From contig OX638369.1 of assembly GCA_951812925.1 (NCBI GenBank), forward strand, positions 43,271,061 through 43,335,060: a stretch of DNA of 64,000 bases, read 5' to 3'. Position 1 is the first letter of the stretch. Every line of letters begins with the position of its first letter. The stretch comes from Calliopum simillimum (lineage: Eukaryota > Arthropoda > Insecta > Diptera > Lauxaniidae). A program made the position numbers and the translations under genes. The notes beneath the pieces were generated by a model. That model ran no database searches, was not told the origin of the DNA, and was given only the letters and a program-made list of their open reading frames with translations. Shown piece by piece: positions 22,462 through 36,326 of this stretch.

Positions 22462-24210
22462 AACAAACAAGAAAAAACATTTAAATTAGTTTTAGTATAT
22501 AATTTGCAATTATTTTTATTTAATGTTGAATTATTATTAATATGCTATGTAGGATTATATTAAACTTAGAAAGAGCGGAGCTTCGAATTATGTCGGAACA
22601 AAAAACTTGTTATATTCACTTTAGTATTTATGTTTTCTTATGGAATCGTAAGTTTCTGTGAATCATGTGGCATACCATCATAATAAAATAAATGCTAGTT
22701 GAGTTAAATTCGACTAAATGCTTATATTTTTTTTTAATTATGAATATAAAATCCGCATAAATTTATGTTTTATTATAATACTTTTTATATAACAGAAAAA
22801 CAAATTTAGCTGCTGTTGCGGACCTTACTAAAAGAGTTTTAACATTTTCAATAGTAATTTGACTAATTTGGTCTATAAATTCTATATAAATTAAACGACG
22901 TTTGTTTCAATGGCCATAAATTAGATATTGTTGAAAAATGTTCTAAAATAAAGAAAATTGCGCTTATGATCTTTAAAAATCTGAGTTACAATTAATTGGC
23001 TGTCTTCCAAATTCCCCGCACGTCAAGTTTTTTCTTAAAACAAAGAATCGAGTCAAAATATTTTCCGAATGAAACTGGCAATTTAGTACATATTAAACAT
23101 AATTAAAACGATTGTTTTTATGGGATATTTTAGATAAAATCGAATTTTTATTTTTATTCATAAAAGGCAGTAACTTCTCTTATAAAATCTATTACATTTT
23201 TCATGGCGATTGGACTAAAATATAGCCAAAAAAATTACTTAAGTTACGGCCTTATCATTTTTTACGGCAGTTCTATCCATATGTATTCGAGGTCAGAATT
23301 GCTCATGTACCATCAAAATTTCGAGATATCCTTGCTTGAAGTTGCAGAAAGCGCCGTTTTCATTGAATGTTGAATTTTTTCAATGGCATCAAACATCCAT
23401 AATCTTTCGTATCAAACTATACCTTCAAACTTTTACGATTAGCCTACTTTCCGAGTTATCTACTTTTGAAGTAAATGGATATAATTTTAAAGAGTTAAAT
23501 CGGTTTTGCGCTACAAATATAATGTTTTCCGTTGTATGAGGCTCGAGCGTGATATCTCGGAAAGTACGAGTCCAATCGGAATCGGAATTTGATGGTATTG
23601 TTTGATAAAGAAGATTATGGCTATTACTTTCGATAAATAAAGGAGGCGTGCTTTTTCTGTAATTTCAGATATAAAAGATACTAGCTTGAATAAGAAATTG
23701 TGTCAACTCGCAATCATGATTCAATTACAATAAGGTTAATGCAGTTTGTCAAATTTTAGAGAGTGACACTTTGAAGAATATCAACAAAGAAGAAAGTAAC
23801 CACATTTAATTTAACATCAAATGATGTTAAAACAATGGAACAAATTTCTGCAAATTTGTATCGTTCTCGCTGAAATAAGACTCAATAAAGAATTCAATTC
23901 AATTCAATATGACGTGATAGCACATAATTGACAAATAATTGCCTATATTGCGGATCGATGACCATCGATCGTTTCTATTAGCCATACCTTCGAAACTATT
24001 GCACCGATTTGAATAAATTTTTTGCCATTTTATTGCAAAAGACTGGAAATGACATGGAATACACAATCGTTGAAATCGCTGAAATCGATGCAGTAGTTTC
24101 GAAGATAAAGGCAATAAATAGAAACGATCGATGGTCATCTCAAAACCGATTTTACTTTTATTTATGGCCTTTTGAAACAATTAACTTTAGCAGACACAAT
24201 CTTTAATTTA
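22462..24210. other. 3' flank of the zinc-finger gene, with a LINE-like tail and a foldback
   Basis: AATAAAATAAA occurs near 22682 and is a candidate polyadenylation signal. At 23878-23908 the sequence AGACTCAATAAA followed by AATTC-type repeats matches the tail of the minus-strand LINE ending at about 27734, so a LINE 3' end on the + strand probably lies just upstream. A hairpin at about 23946-24140 has arms containing GACCATCGATCGTTTCTATT. Confidence 0.5.
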
Positions 24211-24218
24211 ATATAAAT

Positions 24219-24616
24219 CAAGGGTGTCAGCGTTTCAAATCACTGAGCCAAGCGCAGTCAGCGCAAAAGTTTTGCTTTTACAACAACTTCAAATTCCTCG
24301 AACTACAACAATCACAAAACCTATTTTTTGTTGTTTTTTTGGCGGCTCGTTTGCAACAACAACAATGTTTCAATAATTTATTAAATTTCTGAGGACTACA
24401 ACACACACGAAAAATTTTTGTTGTTTTTTTTTATGCGAAACAACAAAAACAATTTTCCATAAATATTTTCATTCCGCGAATTTTGACGAGCTCAAAAAAA
24501 ACAACACACATTTTTCGTGTGTTGTAGTCCTTATAAATTTAAAAATTTATTGAAATATTCTTGTTTTTGTAGGCGAGCCAAAATTGACTCACTTTTGTTC
24601 TACGCTGACACCCTTG
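24219..24616. mobile_element. hAT MITE with perfect 8-bp TSD
   Basis: The termini are CAAGGGTGTCAGCG and its complement. ATATAAAT stands outside both ends (24211-24218 and 24617-24624). Internal inverted segments with ACAACACACGAAAAATTTTT occur. There is no ORF. Confidence 0.88.
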
Positions 24617-24624
24617 ATATAAAT

Positions 24625-27600
24625 AGCACTTTAAAGTTCTAACTTAAATTGGAAACTCATTGTGAGCACAGACTTTCGTTTCTTAAATCATAGAAAACCT
24701 TAAAAACAGTGCAAAAAAACATAATTAAAGTACCTTAAATATATGAACTTTTCAATCCTTATTTTGTCATGTTTTAGAATAAAAAGTATCTAGAAATAAA
24801 AAATAAAATACGTTCACTGTTTTGTTACTAACGTTAAATTTTAAATTTTGTTTTTTATTGATTTATTTTATTGTTTTGGTTATTAAACGCATGTTTTATT
24901 ATTACAAAACCCACAATTTAATAATTTAGTAAACACTTTTTGTTAATTTATAATTATGGGGTGCAAATTATATTAATAGTGCAGCTATTGGCTTTAACAA
25001 AGTAGACATTTATTTTTTTTTTTAAAAACAAAGATAAATATAACGCAATGTGTGCAAAAAAATATATAAACTGTGATTGTTAATTGAATGCAAAAGTAAA
25101 TACATGTAACTTTAAAAAAAAAAATGGTACTAAAATATATAAAATTTAAAATAAATTAGTTTTTAAAATATAAGCAACAAGCTGCACAAAGAAAATTAAA
25201 AATAAGATGTTTTTTAGTTTTGTTTCTGCATATACAAATATTGTATATGTGCAAAAAAAACTGCAAATGAGTAGATATATAGTCATTTTATTTATAAAAG
25301 AAGTGTATATGTACATAAAATTGTTAAAAACAATTATAAACAATTTATACACATGTAATTGTCATTTGTTTCTAATTTGCAATTAAGTCATGTATACCAG
25401 AAAATAATCTCAACTAAGTTTAGTATATAAAAAAATTATTTAAAAAACATAAAATACCTAAACATATGTGGAATAGCGGGGCCATATTTAAGTTAAATAT
25501 AAAACAAAAATACGCTAAGTGCAAGGTAGTCATAATTTGTTAACTAATACATCTTACAACTTATTCGTATTGATAAAAATTAAATTTTAATATAGAAAAA
25601 ATTTAACAAATGTACAAAATCTATCAAAACTTACAGCTTATTGAATTAAATATTTCATATCAGCAACTAAATTAACAAAAAATCAAATTGGCATTAAATT
25701 TATTTTTATGAATTTGTATTCTACAATTGCGTTGTTTTAATTTTAAATTTAATTAATATCTACATAAAAACAAAAATTTGAATTAATATCTATATAAAAT
25801 TCTACACTTTTTGCGTAGGTATCTCTTTAAAATCTATTACACCCACAAGCAACTAACATTAGTCCATTAAGTCAGCAAACATTTAATCAAAATTTTACTC
25901 AAGTAAGTCTACTAGTTTTTAGTATGAATAAATAATATTCTTTAAAAAAAAAACTAACAGCAGCAAAATATAGAAGCTTTTAGTGCAAAAGCTCTTCTCT
26001 GCACAATATACATACATACATATTTAGATTTAGAATTTTTGGCGTATTTTTAATATGTATATTTTTATATATTAATAATAAAAAAAAAATAAAAATTAAA
26101 TACAAGATGTAGCTAAAATGCACTTACTTAGTTTAGAAACCTATATATATTGTTTAATTATAAATTATATAGCAACAATTACAAAAAATAAAAGTATGTA
26201 ACATTCGAATATATCCAAAATATTTTGTAATCTCAACACATTTGTTAAAGAATAAAAAGATTATAATTACACAAAACATTGTACGTTTTTAATTCTTTAT
26301 TTCGTCATTAAATCACAAGTAACATTTAACCTGGAGACCGATAATTGCTCTGACGACAATCTGATATGATCATTCTAAGGCAATGGTTTTTGATTAGCCA
26401 CCTAACCCGAACAAAACTCATAGAAATATCAAGTCCAAAATGTTTAAGAAGATTTCGAAAACTGCAAATTCTTAAAATCCAAAAACTGACAGAGTTACGG
26501 CATTTTGCAATCATAAAAGGAAAAACTCAAAATTGTATTGCGACCTTAGAACAACAAAGTTCTAACTAACAATTTTTGTAAAATTAAGTTATCATGCCTG
26601 TTCCGAAATCCGTGTGATTTCAATTACTTTTCATTTAGGAGGCTTTTTGATGAAAACGGTGGGTCGTACGATAAAAAGTATTATAATATCTTTTGTGTAG
26701 AATTACAGCACCAAAAACAAATATTATTTTTTATTGCCGAAAAAGTAACCGTTTAGGAAAAATTCTTAAAATACCGCAAAAAGTCGAAAAATTCGATTTT
26801 ATCGAATATTTCCTAAACGGCTTCTTTTTCGAAAATACAAATTAATATTATTTATACCGGCCTGTTCCGTAATCCGTGTAATTTCAATTACTTTTAATTT
26901 CGAAGACTTGTTGATTACTTTTTATTTTCGATGTGGATGTGAAGCCTATTCAACGACTGTTCAAGACGTTTAACTTTTCACAGTAGAAATGCAAACTTTT
27001 TCGCTGTCAGGTAAAAAATGCACACAAGTAAACAAGATTTATGAATCAAAATGCTTTTTATTAAATTGATAAACTTTAATTGAGTTTCACGTTAACAACG
27101 GCTGCTGCAATACATTTGAAATTATAACTGCTCGCAATTTTGTCTGTCAAAATAATGTATTAGGCGAGATGCCCAATTATGGGGTTTCCTCTGATTTGAG
27201 GGAATTTCAGAAAGTTTTTTTCATGCTCAGTGCATTTTATTGGGTTAATTAGATGTTATGTTGCAATTTAAGTAATAAAATCAGGTGGCATCCTGTTTCG
27301 AACTATTCTTACTAACACCATGATATAATGAAATGTCAAATAATTCACACAAACACTGACTTCGAAAATGCCAATTTGCCGACTTTTCACTTGTCATCGG
27401 AAAAAATATTTTTTTAGTTAGAGTTTTTTAGTTCTGCAATATTAATAATATTGCATTTGCAATAAAAATTAGAATTACTCGCTAAAAAAGGGAAAAACTC
27501 TGGAGCTTATATGTGTGTATTTTTTTTTCTCAATTTGATCGAAAAAACAGCTATAAAAAAGCAAAATTAATTGAAAAGTCGTAGCATAATGCCGACTTTT

Positions 27601-27729
27601 CAAAAAGTTTTGCATTCCACTCTATACCCACTTTCACGTGAAAGTGGAATTGGGAACAGGGCGGATAGAACCTGTAATTCTCCACAAAAAATATTCTAGT
27701 ACTTTTTATAATGTGACACACTATCTTCA
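24625..27729. other. Very AT-rich intergenic DNA with a small foldback
   Basis: 24650-26320 is extremely AT-rich and may include a long 3' UTR of the zinc-finger gene, but nothing proves it. Around 26596-26645 and 26863-26912 there is a direct repeat with CCTGTTCCG, AATCCGTGT and TTTCAATTACTTTT. It flanks a hairpin at about 26717-26845 whose arms share CCGTTTAGGAAA. No gene was recognised. Confidence 0.45.
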
Positions 27730-28677
27730 TAAATTCAATTCAATTCAAATTTATTGAGTCTTTTAGCACAACTTAAAAAGTTCATTATGTTCATACAGTA
27801 CATTTGAAAAAACTGAGAGCTATAATGTAAGGCACTCTTACTATTAAAGGAAAATACAACATAGTGACAAATTGGATTAAGTATAACTCATGCTCAGGGA
27901 GTTATAAAACGCTTGATATGACGAAATGTCTGAAACTTAAAACTAAAAATAATGACTATAACTTAAAATTGAACTAGAACTTAAAAACTAAAGACAACAA
28001 ATTATAGTTCAGAAAAAATCTTAGGAATAAGATAATACGTCTTAAAGCAAACAGTCCAAAGGATGAAAATTAAAGGGTTTACAGCCATGTCCTGAATGCT
28101 GATAAAAAGGCGGAAGGGCACACACTGAGTCAGTCAGAGGGCTCATCATTTCAATTCCCAATGGGGAAAGGTAATACGAATCGATCCAGGATATGTTATT
28201 TTGAGAGTCATATATTTTATCTTTTATGGCATCGTTATCAGAATAAGACACTTTCGTGCAAACTTTTTTGGTTAAGTTAAAAGCGTTAGACATTAATGGC
28301 ACAATTTTGGCATCACTATATATAATTTAATTAGAGAACCTCTTTGTTCTGTATTGAAAATTTTTGTTGATACACCATCTAAGAATCTTTCCCTCAAGAA
28401 TTTCCAACTCTTTTGCTACACAAGGAGAAATCGAAAACCAACATGGAAAAGCGTACAGTAAAATAGGCCTTATCAAGGTTTTATAGAAAAGTAATTTAGT
28501 TTTCATCTGTAAATTTGGATTGCACATATAAGGTGAAAGCATATTCGAAATTTTCACAGCCTTATTTTTGATCAGTCTTGCATGAGTATTAAATTTAAAT
28601 AGATTTGAGAATTGTACTCCAAGGTATTTGATATTGGTTTTAATTGGTATATTAAACCCATTAATTGATAGTGAAAT

Positions 28678-28898
28678 TGTTTAAACCTTCGATAGCCAGC
28701 GGAATAAAAATACAACGATTATTGTGGAAAAAGGAACTATGTCCAAAAAACCACATTTATTCACAGCACACAAAAGCACACAATAAAAGCACAACTTTAC
28801 TTCACAATAGCTCAAATAATACTGATACATGATACAAATATGGAAATACATTTTGTTGATTCTCTGAGAAAACTCGTATACAGGGTGTATACGATACA
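28678..28898 (-). repeat. LTR (3' LTR of the minus-strand element)
   Basis: 221 bp with TG..CA ends. It is identical over its length to 34435-34655. The left flank GAAAT is the target duplication. Confidence 0.92.
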
Positions 28899-31800
28899 GT
28901 GCCCGCAAAAACCGGAAGGTTTTTAATGATGATACCCATCTCAATTAATTTGCTCATATGGCTCGTCTGCAGTTTCGACAGACAAAATACAGATTTTCTC
29001 CACAGGTCTCTTCAATCGATTTGTTGACGTTTCCATCACAACTGATATAGATAAGTTCACAGATCCTTCCCAGAGACCATTGTGCTGGGGGAAATACTTC
29101 GCTCTTGATGCTTAAGTGATAATACACTTCTCGCCCTTGACACTTCTCAAATACCATTTATTCGCACCAACAAAAGATGTACCATTATCGCTGCAAATTC
29201 GCTCACGACGCCTTCGTCTGCAAATAAAACGCTCATAGCAAGCAATAAAAGATAAAGAAGTTAAATCTGTAATAGTATCAATGTACACTGCTCGTGTCTT
29301 TAAACAAGCAACATTAGCTACCTAACATTTTTTACTAAATACCACCTACTTAAACAACCGTTTAATGACAAAATTTACCAGCATTATCTAAACCTGTATG
29401 TAAGAAAGGTTTACCAATTCTTACTGGATTATCTTCTTGCAATGCAGACATTAATTTTTCTCACATTTTGCAATATATCGCGCACAAATTACATTTTGCT
29501 CCATAATCGCGTTCTCCAAAACTTCTGTCTCGCAAATTGCATTAGTACTTGCACAGCACCATGCATTGTCGCTCTATGAAGATTGCCAATAATCAAAAAT
29601 ATGCGAACCATTTTTAACTCTCATCGAATGCCTTATCTCATTAGGCACATCAGCCCTGCTATTCTGCTGCCCACTCTTATTATTTAAAATGGAATTCAAG
29701 AATTCAATTGAGCTCCCATGCTGCACATGTTTTCTTTTCTTTAGCACATGTATTCATTTCGCAAAGTCTTTCTCTTTTTCTTATTTCAGCAGAACTTCAA
29801 TTATTCTTTCTCTCGAAGAGCAAGCACCTATTCTCCTTTGCGCTTCGACTGTCACTCATTACCTTTATGCCTGGCTCCATCGAGAAATTTTAGCACAAAT
29901 GCTAAAATATCTATAACGTTCTCCAAGCTATCCGCATTCTCCAATCTGACAGCTCAGCCGATTGCCGGAAAATATATTTGCATGTATACTTTAATATATA
30001 CTTTAATATAATGCTGAGCATATTCAATTCAGCCTACATACTTTCTGACCAGAAATTCTAAAATTTACTCCACTCTTTTGGAGCATACAAATACTTTTCA
30101 TAATCGACTATCTCTTTTGAAGACAAACCTCGGCTCAGTAAATTATCAATATTAAATTATGGTATTATTATACCACTTGTGAATCGCACCGCAGGAAGTA
30201 TTCACAACCTGCCCAGCCTATTTTCTCCAGCACTTTGGTCAGAAGTTGAGCCAACAATCCTGCGCCAAACACTCTAATCTTGACACTGTTTCCATTTCTT
30301 GCAGAGTTGCACGCGCTTTTGATGCTTAAAGTTTCACTGAAACTCATATGCTTTGCTCCATTGTCACATAAGTCACTGCACCATATATGATGCATCGGAA
30401 AACCATGTATCTGCACCTTTGTGCCCGCAATCCACCTGCTAATTATGAAATTTTTAAAATAGCAAATTCTTTCTCCAGCGCTATTCTATCTCATAATGAA
30501 CATTTTTGCTTAATCCCTACTAATTTTCCATATAAAAAGCTCAAAATCACCGCTCTTCAAAAAAGGCAATGAGCATATCCCTTACTAAAGTAAGCGCATA
30601 TTTCTCCGTATATGCATCCATTGCACAATCATGCATTTAAAAATCTTGCTGTATTATATCAGTAACCACGGCCACTCTTACATATTGAATCAAAGCTCCT
30701 ACTGCGCTCTGTGTAGATGATGTCATACCATATGTCATAACTGTTAACCAATATTAATGAAATGTGTCGACCTTAACATTATCTTAATATCAGCATAAAT
30801 CGCAATTATATGCCTTCTAAAACGCATAATTAAATGAAAAAGGTTTTTCTACATCTTATCAAACAATTGCTTTGATTCAAAGGAACGCCTGTTTCAGTCG
30901 AACCGTTTACAACAAAGACAACTCTAAATTTTATTTCATGACGCAATTAAAAATTACCTTGCTCTGCTCTACCAGTGTCTTTTCTCAAATGCTTAAGCTC
31001 GCCATATTTTCATAAAAGCAATATAAGTATTTTGCTTCAATGCACAATCTTTCTCTAATCGCTTTTCTTAAAACATTTAACCATTTAAATATTCAATTAT
31101 TCTTTTTTAAAGAAATCGCTACTGTAAAAAGCCCTAAACTATCTCTAGAATATGTTTACAGAAATTGTTTTTGGATATTTGTTCTTCCTCTGATCTCAAA
31201 TTTTTAGCTCAGCAAGTTGATCTAGTTGCCAAAGCCGCAGCAATATCTCATCTAAATGTCCATTATTAGTGCACTCTACAGAAGCCATATTCGCCTCCTG
31301 TATTTGCTCTTGCTCAAAAATAATTTCTCCAAATGCGATAATAAAACCGTAGCTCTATTCTCATCGTGCAAACTCATCACTCTAACCGTTCTACCCTTTA
31401 CTATCAGAAGAAGAAAAATAATAAATAAATACATTTATAAAAAATAATAAATTTAAACAATTATTGTAACACTCGGAGTACATTTTAGCATCATGCCTAT
31501 TTCTTTTTGTTTTAAATGGCGTTCATTTTAAAAAGTTTTGGTTTTTAGATCCATCCCTTAGCCAGATATTTGACTAATTTTTTGTTTGGTTGTAAGCTGC
31601 ATGTTAGCAACACCTTTCTCTAAAGATTTGTGCAGACAAAGCACACTGTTGTGCAGCTCCACGGCACATACTGGCTATAATTTTCTCCGCAGCACTGCGC
31701 GCATTTGGGAAATTTCTCGATTGATCTCACACATAACATGCAGCGAATTGCCCTTTAGGATTCTGCTCTCTCTAGTTATAACAAAGCCTGCCACTCTGTT

Positions 31801-34434
31801 ATGCTCCCATTGACGCGCTGTCTCTCACTATCACCATTTCCCAATGCAATATTCACCATATGTAGTAACTATTGAGCTGAAAGCGCTCTCTTAATTTGTG
31901 TTAATGCAGAAAAAGTTTCTCGAACAATCGATTACCTTTGTTGAAAATTTAATTGATGCCCTTATCTATTTGGATATATAATATAAGAATAATAAAAATA
32001 ATAAAAAGGAATAATAATGCCTGTATAAATTTATCCTACTCCTTTAATTTTATATAAAGCGCCAAAACCTTTACCATCATTGTGAGTTTTTTGTAATATT
32101 TTGTGCCTAAGTGCCACTGTGAGTGATTGCCTTTGCCTCGCACACAAACTCATTTGAGTTCGCATCATATACGATACAAACTCTCTTGCTCTTTTGCGTT
32201 TCGCTCTTTGAAACGTCTTATTATTTATAATTGTATTGCACACATACAAGCCCATATCAATTTGACATGAACTAATTTGCACTATAGCTCTTGGTACCAT
32301 TTGCTCTTGGTCATCTTGCTCTTGCACAATTTACTCTTTTTGAATATCGGTGACGATACCCAAATATGACCAATATGCTCTACCTATTTTCATAACATGC
32401 ATGTTACTACTTGCTAAGAATCTGTGAGTGTGGAAAAAAACGCATATGAAGCCGCTGCCTCATTGTAACAGAAACATGACCAACGCATTTGATCAATTTC
32501 ATACACCCTAATAAAAAAACAATGTATTTGTATAAAACAAAAAAACGCACGAAAAGACGCTACCTCACATTTGCCTGCGTTTCTCTTCCTTCTGTTTTAC
32601 ACATAAGCCGCAAAAGATAGAGAAGAGAAAATAAAATAAAAAAAAATAAAGGCCCTTCTACGCATACGAAAAACAGTACACGCACTCTCAATTTCTATGC
32701 ACTCACACTCACAACTATGATGCTGCAAGCCAAACGCACACACGCACTCAAAGCAATCTGCTCATGTCGCTTTTTTTATTATTTATCAAAAACTAAATGC
32801 ACAATATTTTTCACAGAATCTATTATAAAATTGTAAACTCTTTACAAAATTATTATCACGCACTATGCCCTAGCTCTACACTTCACAGTTCTTAGCATAA
32901 ACGCAAAAAAAAGATCGCAAAAAAGGCAAACAAATCAAAACAAAAAAGCCGCAAAATTTCACACATTGACGCCGCACTGTCGTCGACATTGCTCAAGGCA
33001 CTCACAGTGACTTCAATAAAACACTCACAATAGCACTTTATAAAATATAATACTCACAAATTATTATTGTTTTATGCATTTTGCAGAAATAAAGTTAATA
33101 TTTATAATTAACTAAAACGTCGAATCGCACTTGCTCGCTCATTTTTTTTTCATCACAGCGCCAGTATACTTCCCCTTCTCTCTCTGCACAGCCACACAAG
33201 TAAGTGATGTTCTCTTCAGTACAGCGGTCTTCTCATTAACAATTCCTCTCATGCCAAACTCATATATACATATTTAATATTTGAAATTACCCTGCAAGAA
33301 CTTAATAACCCATTCTCTAACACATTTACACAAAAATTATTATCGGTACCAACACTAATACAAAATATTGACATTGTTTATAATTTTTAAAAAAGACAAC
33401 AAATTTTGAGCATATCTTCTGCTCTTTCTACTCCTTTGTATTTTGATGTAAATTTAACTCTGATTTTTTTGTCAAACTGAAATCATTAAAAAGAAGCATT
33501 TTCTATAAATGAAAATTTTAAGTAATTTTAAGTAAATTGAAGCAGAGAATTTCTACAAAATACTGCATTTATTAAGTAAGTCACTCCTTAACTTGTTAAC
33601 ACCTATTTTGTATTTATTATCTTTGTATGGCTAACTATCTATTTTAAAATTCAGGCAGAAAACTTTCAAATGTATTTAGCAGTCCAGTTTTACATTTTCT
33701 ACAAAAACGTGCAACTAAACAACCCGAAGGATATAAGTCGTGTTATAAGGATTATGGTCTATTCCTAAAGGATTGCGATTTCAAATGATGTTCAAGAGAA
33801 AAATAGCATTGTAAAATTATGTCGCTTTGATTCTTAAAAGGATAAAGATGATACTTCCTAGTTCCTTTGGAAGATTATAAAACGTAATATTGAAGTGTTG
33901 TTCTGCGATGAGTTGGTGCTTAGGCAGCATTATTAGATGTAATTTATACTTTTGTTATATACTCTTACGTACTGAATTTAAAATGAGAAATAAATAAATA
34001 TCAATTATAACTGTCAGTTGTTTGTTTGGTAGAAATATTTGATAAGTCTAATGAATTGGTTATATACAGGTTATACATGACAAGTGCGAAAGAGACCATC
34101 ATAGTAACTCACTGTTATAACAACACATGTGACAGAAAGGGATACAAAATCACACGTATAGAAAAGTATGAGTTAGATTTGTCCTAACGCTCTGTACAAA
34201 CTAATTGAAAGTTTTTAAATTTATAACCAATAGTTTCAGCAGCAATAACACATAAATAATGAGTTATATAATTGATACGTTCTTGCAGGGTAAATATGAC
34301 GCTACGCATACATGCACAATACATAGAATTTCACAATATTCAGCGAATTTTCTGGAATTTACTTCCAGAAATTTAGCACTTCGCCAGTTTAAATTAAGAA
34401 AATTTTTTTTTAATTTATCCGCTCGAATGACCAA

Positions 34435-34655
34435 TGTTTAAACCTTCGATAGCCAGCGGAATAAAAATACAACGATTATTGTGGAAAAAGGAACTATGTC
34501 CAAAAAACCACATTTATTCACAGCACACAAAAGCACACAATAAAAGCACAACTTTACTTCACAATAGCTCAAATAATACTGATACATGATACAAATATGG
34601 AAATACATTTTGTTGATTCTCTGAGAAAACTCGTATACAGGGTGTATACGATACA
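34435..34655 (-). repeat. LTR (5' LTR of the minus-strand element)
   Basis: 221 bp, identical to 28678-28898, followed by GAAAT at 34656-34660. On the minus strand the bases just inside it are TTGGTCATTCGAGCGG, the expected place for a tRNA primer site; the tRNA was not identified. Confidence 0.92.
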
Positions 34656-35044
34656 GAAATTATTTTACTTTGGCAAATTACACCCCTTTTACCTTTTCCA
34701 GAAGAATTTCTAAAACTAATACTTTCAGATTTTGGTAAGTTTAAATTGATACCCCACTTTTTGTAGTATTCCGTTATAAAGTAAATATGTCTTTTGACAA
34801 GCTGTAAGGCATCATAAGGAAAAGGAGAATGCGCATACACCAGAGTGTCATCTGCAAAAAGGATAGCAGTAGACGGGGAAGGGATAGCGTTTTGGATAAA
34901 ATGGGGAAAGTCGTATATAAATATATTAAATAATTTTGGTCCCAAGATAGAACCTTGTGGAACGCCACATAAAATGTGGAAAACTATCTTCATCAAAAAC
35001 CCTCTTAAATGAAAAGTAATTGAAACCACACGGATAACGGAAAA

Positions 35045-36080
35045 AGCCTGTATATATTGCTTCACTAAATGGACCATGCTCTTTCGATTACCGCTACTCA
35101 AATGTTTCTATCTCATATGGTTTCTGAGATAGCACTAGCTTGCAAATGATTAAAGAATGTTTGAACTTGAGATAAGCAAAGTTATATCTACACATATTCG
35201 CAGTAAAATTGTGTGTTTCTGTAAGATTTTTTTTTTTAGATACATAGAACTTTGTGAAGCATTCTAGAGCAGGCAAATCAAGTAAAATCAAGTAATTTTG
35301 TTGAACAAGCACCGCTTTTGAGCCGACATGGCTCATTTTGTTAGTAATTAGACTAAGAGGCTGTCCATAAATTACGTCACACGAATTTCACGATTTTTGG
35401 ACCCCTCCCTCCCCCATGTCACACTCTGTCACATTTTCATAGAACCTCCCTCCACTATTTGTGATATCACACTCTGACCTTTTATACCTTAAAATTAATT
35501 GAACGATTTTCTTTTCTCTAATTTAAAATAAAGCGATGTAATATGCTTGAAGCTTAACAATTGTAAAGTAACGTAACGTATTGATCAATATTGTTATTAG
35601 TGCTTTATTTTGATATTTCCTTGAAAATTTTAAAATTTTTTCGATTTGAATTGTGTGATATCACACTTTCCAAGACCTTTCCTTTGTGAATCCCCTCCCT
35701 CTGAAAGTGTGACGTAATTTATGGACAGCCCCATATAGGGGGTCAGTTTTGCTAAAATTTTCTCATGTTTACGTGTGAATGGCCGCTATTTTTCGTCAGT
35801 CGTCAGTCATCAGTCAACCACAAAATGACAGTCAGCGGCTATATTTGAATACCTAATATGACCGCTAGAGTGTACTCCCTGTTATGCAGTTTTTGAAAAA
35901 TGGTTGAAAAACAGTTTTTGAAAAATTGAACAATTCGGAACAAAAATATTCATATATTCGATATACTTGCCCACGCTGAATCCGAATCTGGCATCAGAGT
36001 AGCTTTATCTTATATGGTTTCCGAGATATCCTACCCCTAATGTTCGAAAGTGTTCAAAAATGCTTTTCTTGATGTTGTAT
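35045..36080. repeat. Dispersed repeat G, copy interrupted by a MITE
   Basis: Blocks here match blocks in the HP1a intron at 45120-45552: GATTACCGCTACTCAAAT, GGTTTCTGAGATA, TTTTGTTAGTAATT, TCTGGCATCAGAGT and TATCTTATATGGTTTCCGAG occur in the same order. A MITE (35357-35732) sits in the middle of this copy. Confidence 0.7.
35357..35732. mobile_element. MITE with GGCTGTCCATAAATTACGTC ends
   Basis: The left end reads GGCTGTCCATAAATTACGTC and the right end is its reverse complement. Sub-terminal CACTCTGTCAC, CCCTCCCTC and TGATATCACACT stretches pair across the element. There is no ORF. The target duplication could not be fixed. Confidence 0.75.
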
Positions 36081-36326
36081 AGACGCCCTTGTGCCGCGTC
36101 TGGATTGAAGTGGATTAAATTTTTACAATGCATTCTGATCCAGAATTGTGTACCAGAATTCTCGGATGGATTTGGATTGAAAATCGAATCAATCCATTTA
36201 AATCCAGGGAATATGGATTGTTGCGAAAGATTGTAATTGTTTCAAAAAGACGCAGTCTATCAATCTTGCTTGACCCAGAATTGTGTACTAGTGTAATGTA
36301 CTTATTTGCAATTGAAAATCAATCGA

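Larger units (their letters stand above)
28678..34655 (-). mobile_element. BEL/Pao-type LTR retrotransposon with identical LTRs and a ruined interior
   Basis: Two direct repeats of 221 bp bound the element, and the 5-bp target duplication GAAAT stands outside each (28673-28677 and 34656-34660). By eye the two LTRs are identical. Read on the minus strand, the LTR begins TGTATCG and ends TTTAAACA. The interior, also on the minus strand, carries fragments of BEL/Pao pol. An integrase piece reads CLKTRAVYIDTITDLTSL and ICSDNGTSFVGAN near 29160-29330. A C-terminal GRI..DG block lies at 28960-29110, and a protease/RT linker-like DEILLRLWQLDQL lies near 31200-31260. The frames are full of stops and the middle of the integrase is deleted, so this copy is non-autonomous. 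The family assignment rests on the integrase motifs. Confidence 0.85.
27730..35095 (-). mobile_element. Jockey/I-like LINE, minus strand, split by an LTR element
   Basis: The upstream part (about 34661-35095, read right to left) encodes RT with CGVPQGSILGPKLFNIFIYD, then ILFADDTLVYAHS (the catalytic FADD box), then KKWGINLNLPKSE. The downstream part (28677 to about 27734) continues with a YLGVQFSNLFKFNTHA block and LLFYKTLIRPILLYAFPCWF, then a 3' tail with AATAAA and AATTC repeats. The two halves are one element, cut at the point where the LTR retrotransposon at 28678-34655 inserted. The 5' half of the LINE is missing beyond about 35095. The frame of the C-terminal part contains breaks, so it is inactive. 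Confidence 0.82.

Noticed and set aside
32031..32327. 98-codon minus-strand frame inside the LTR element
   Set aside because: No gag or pol motif could be recognised; the interior of this element is decayed.
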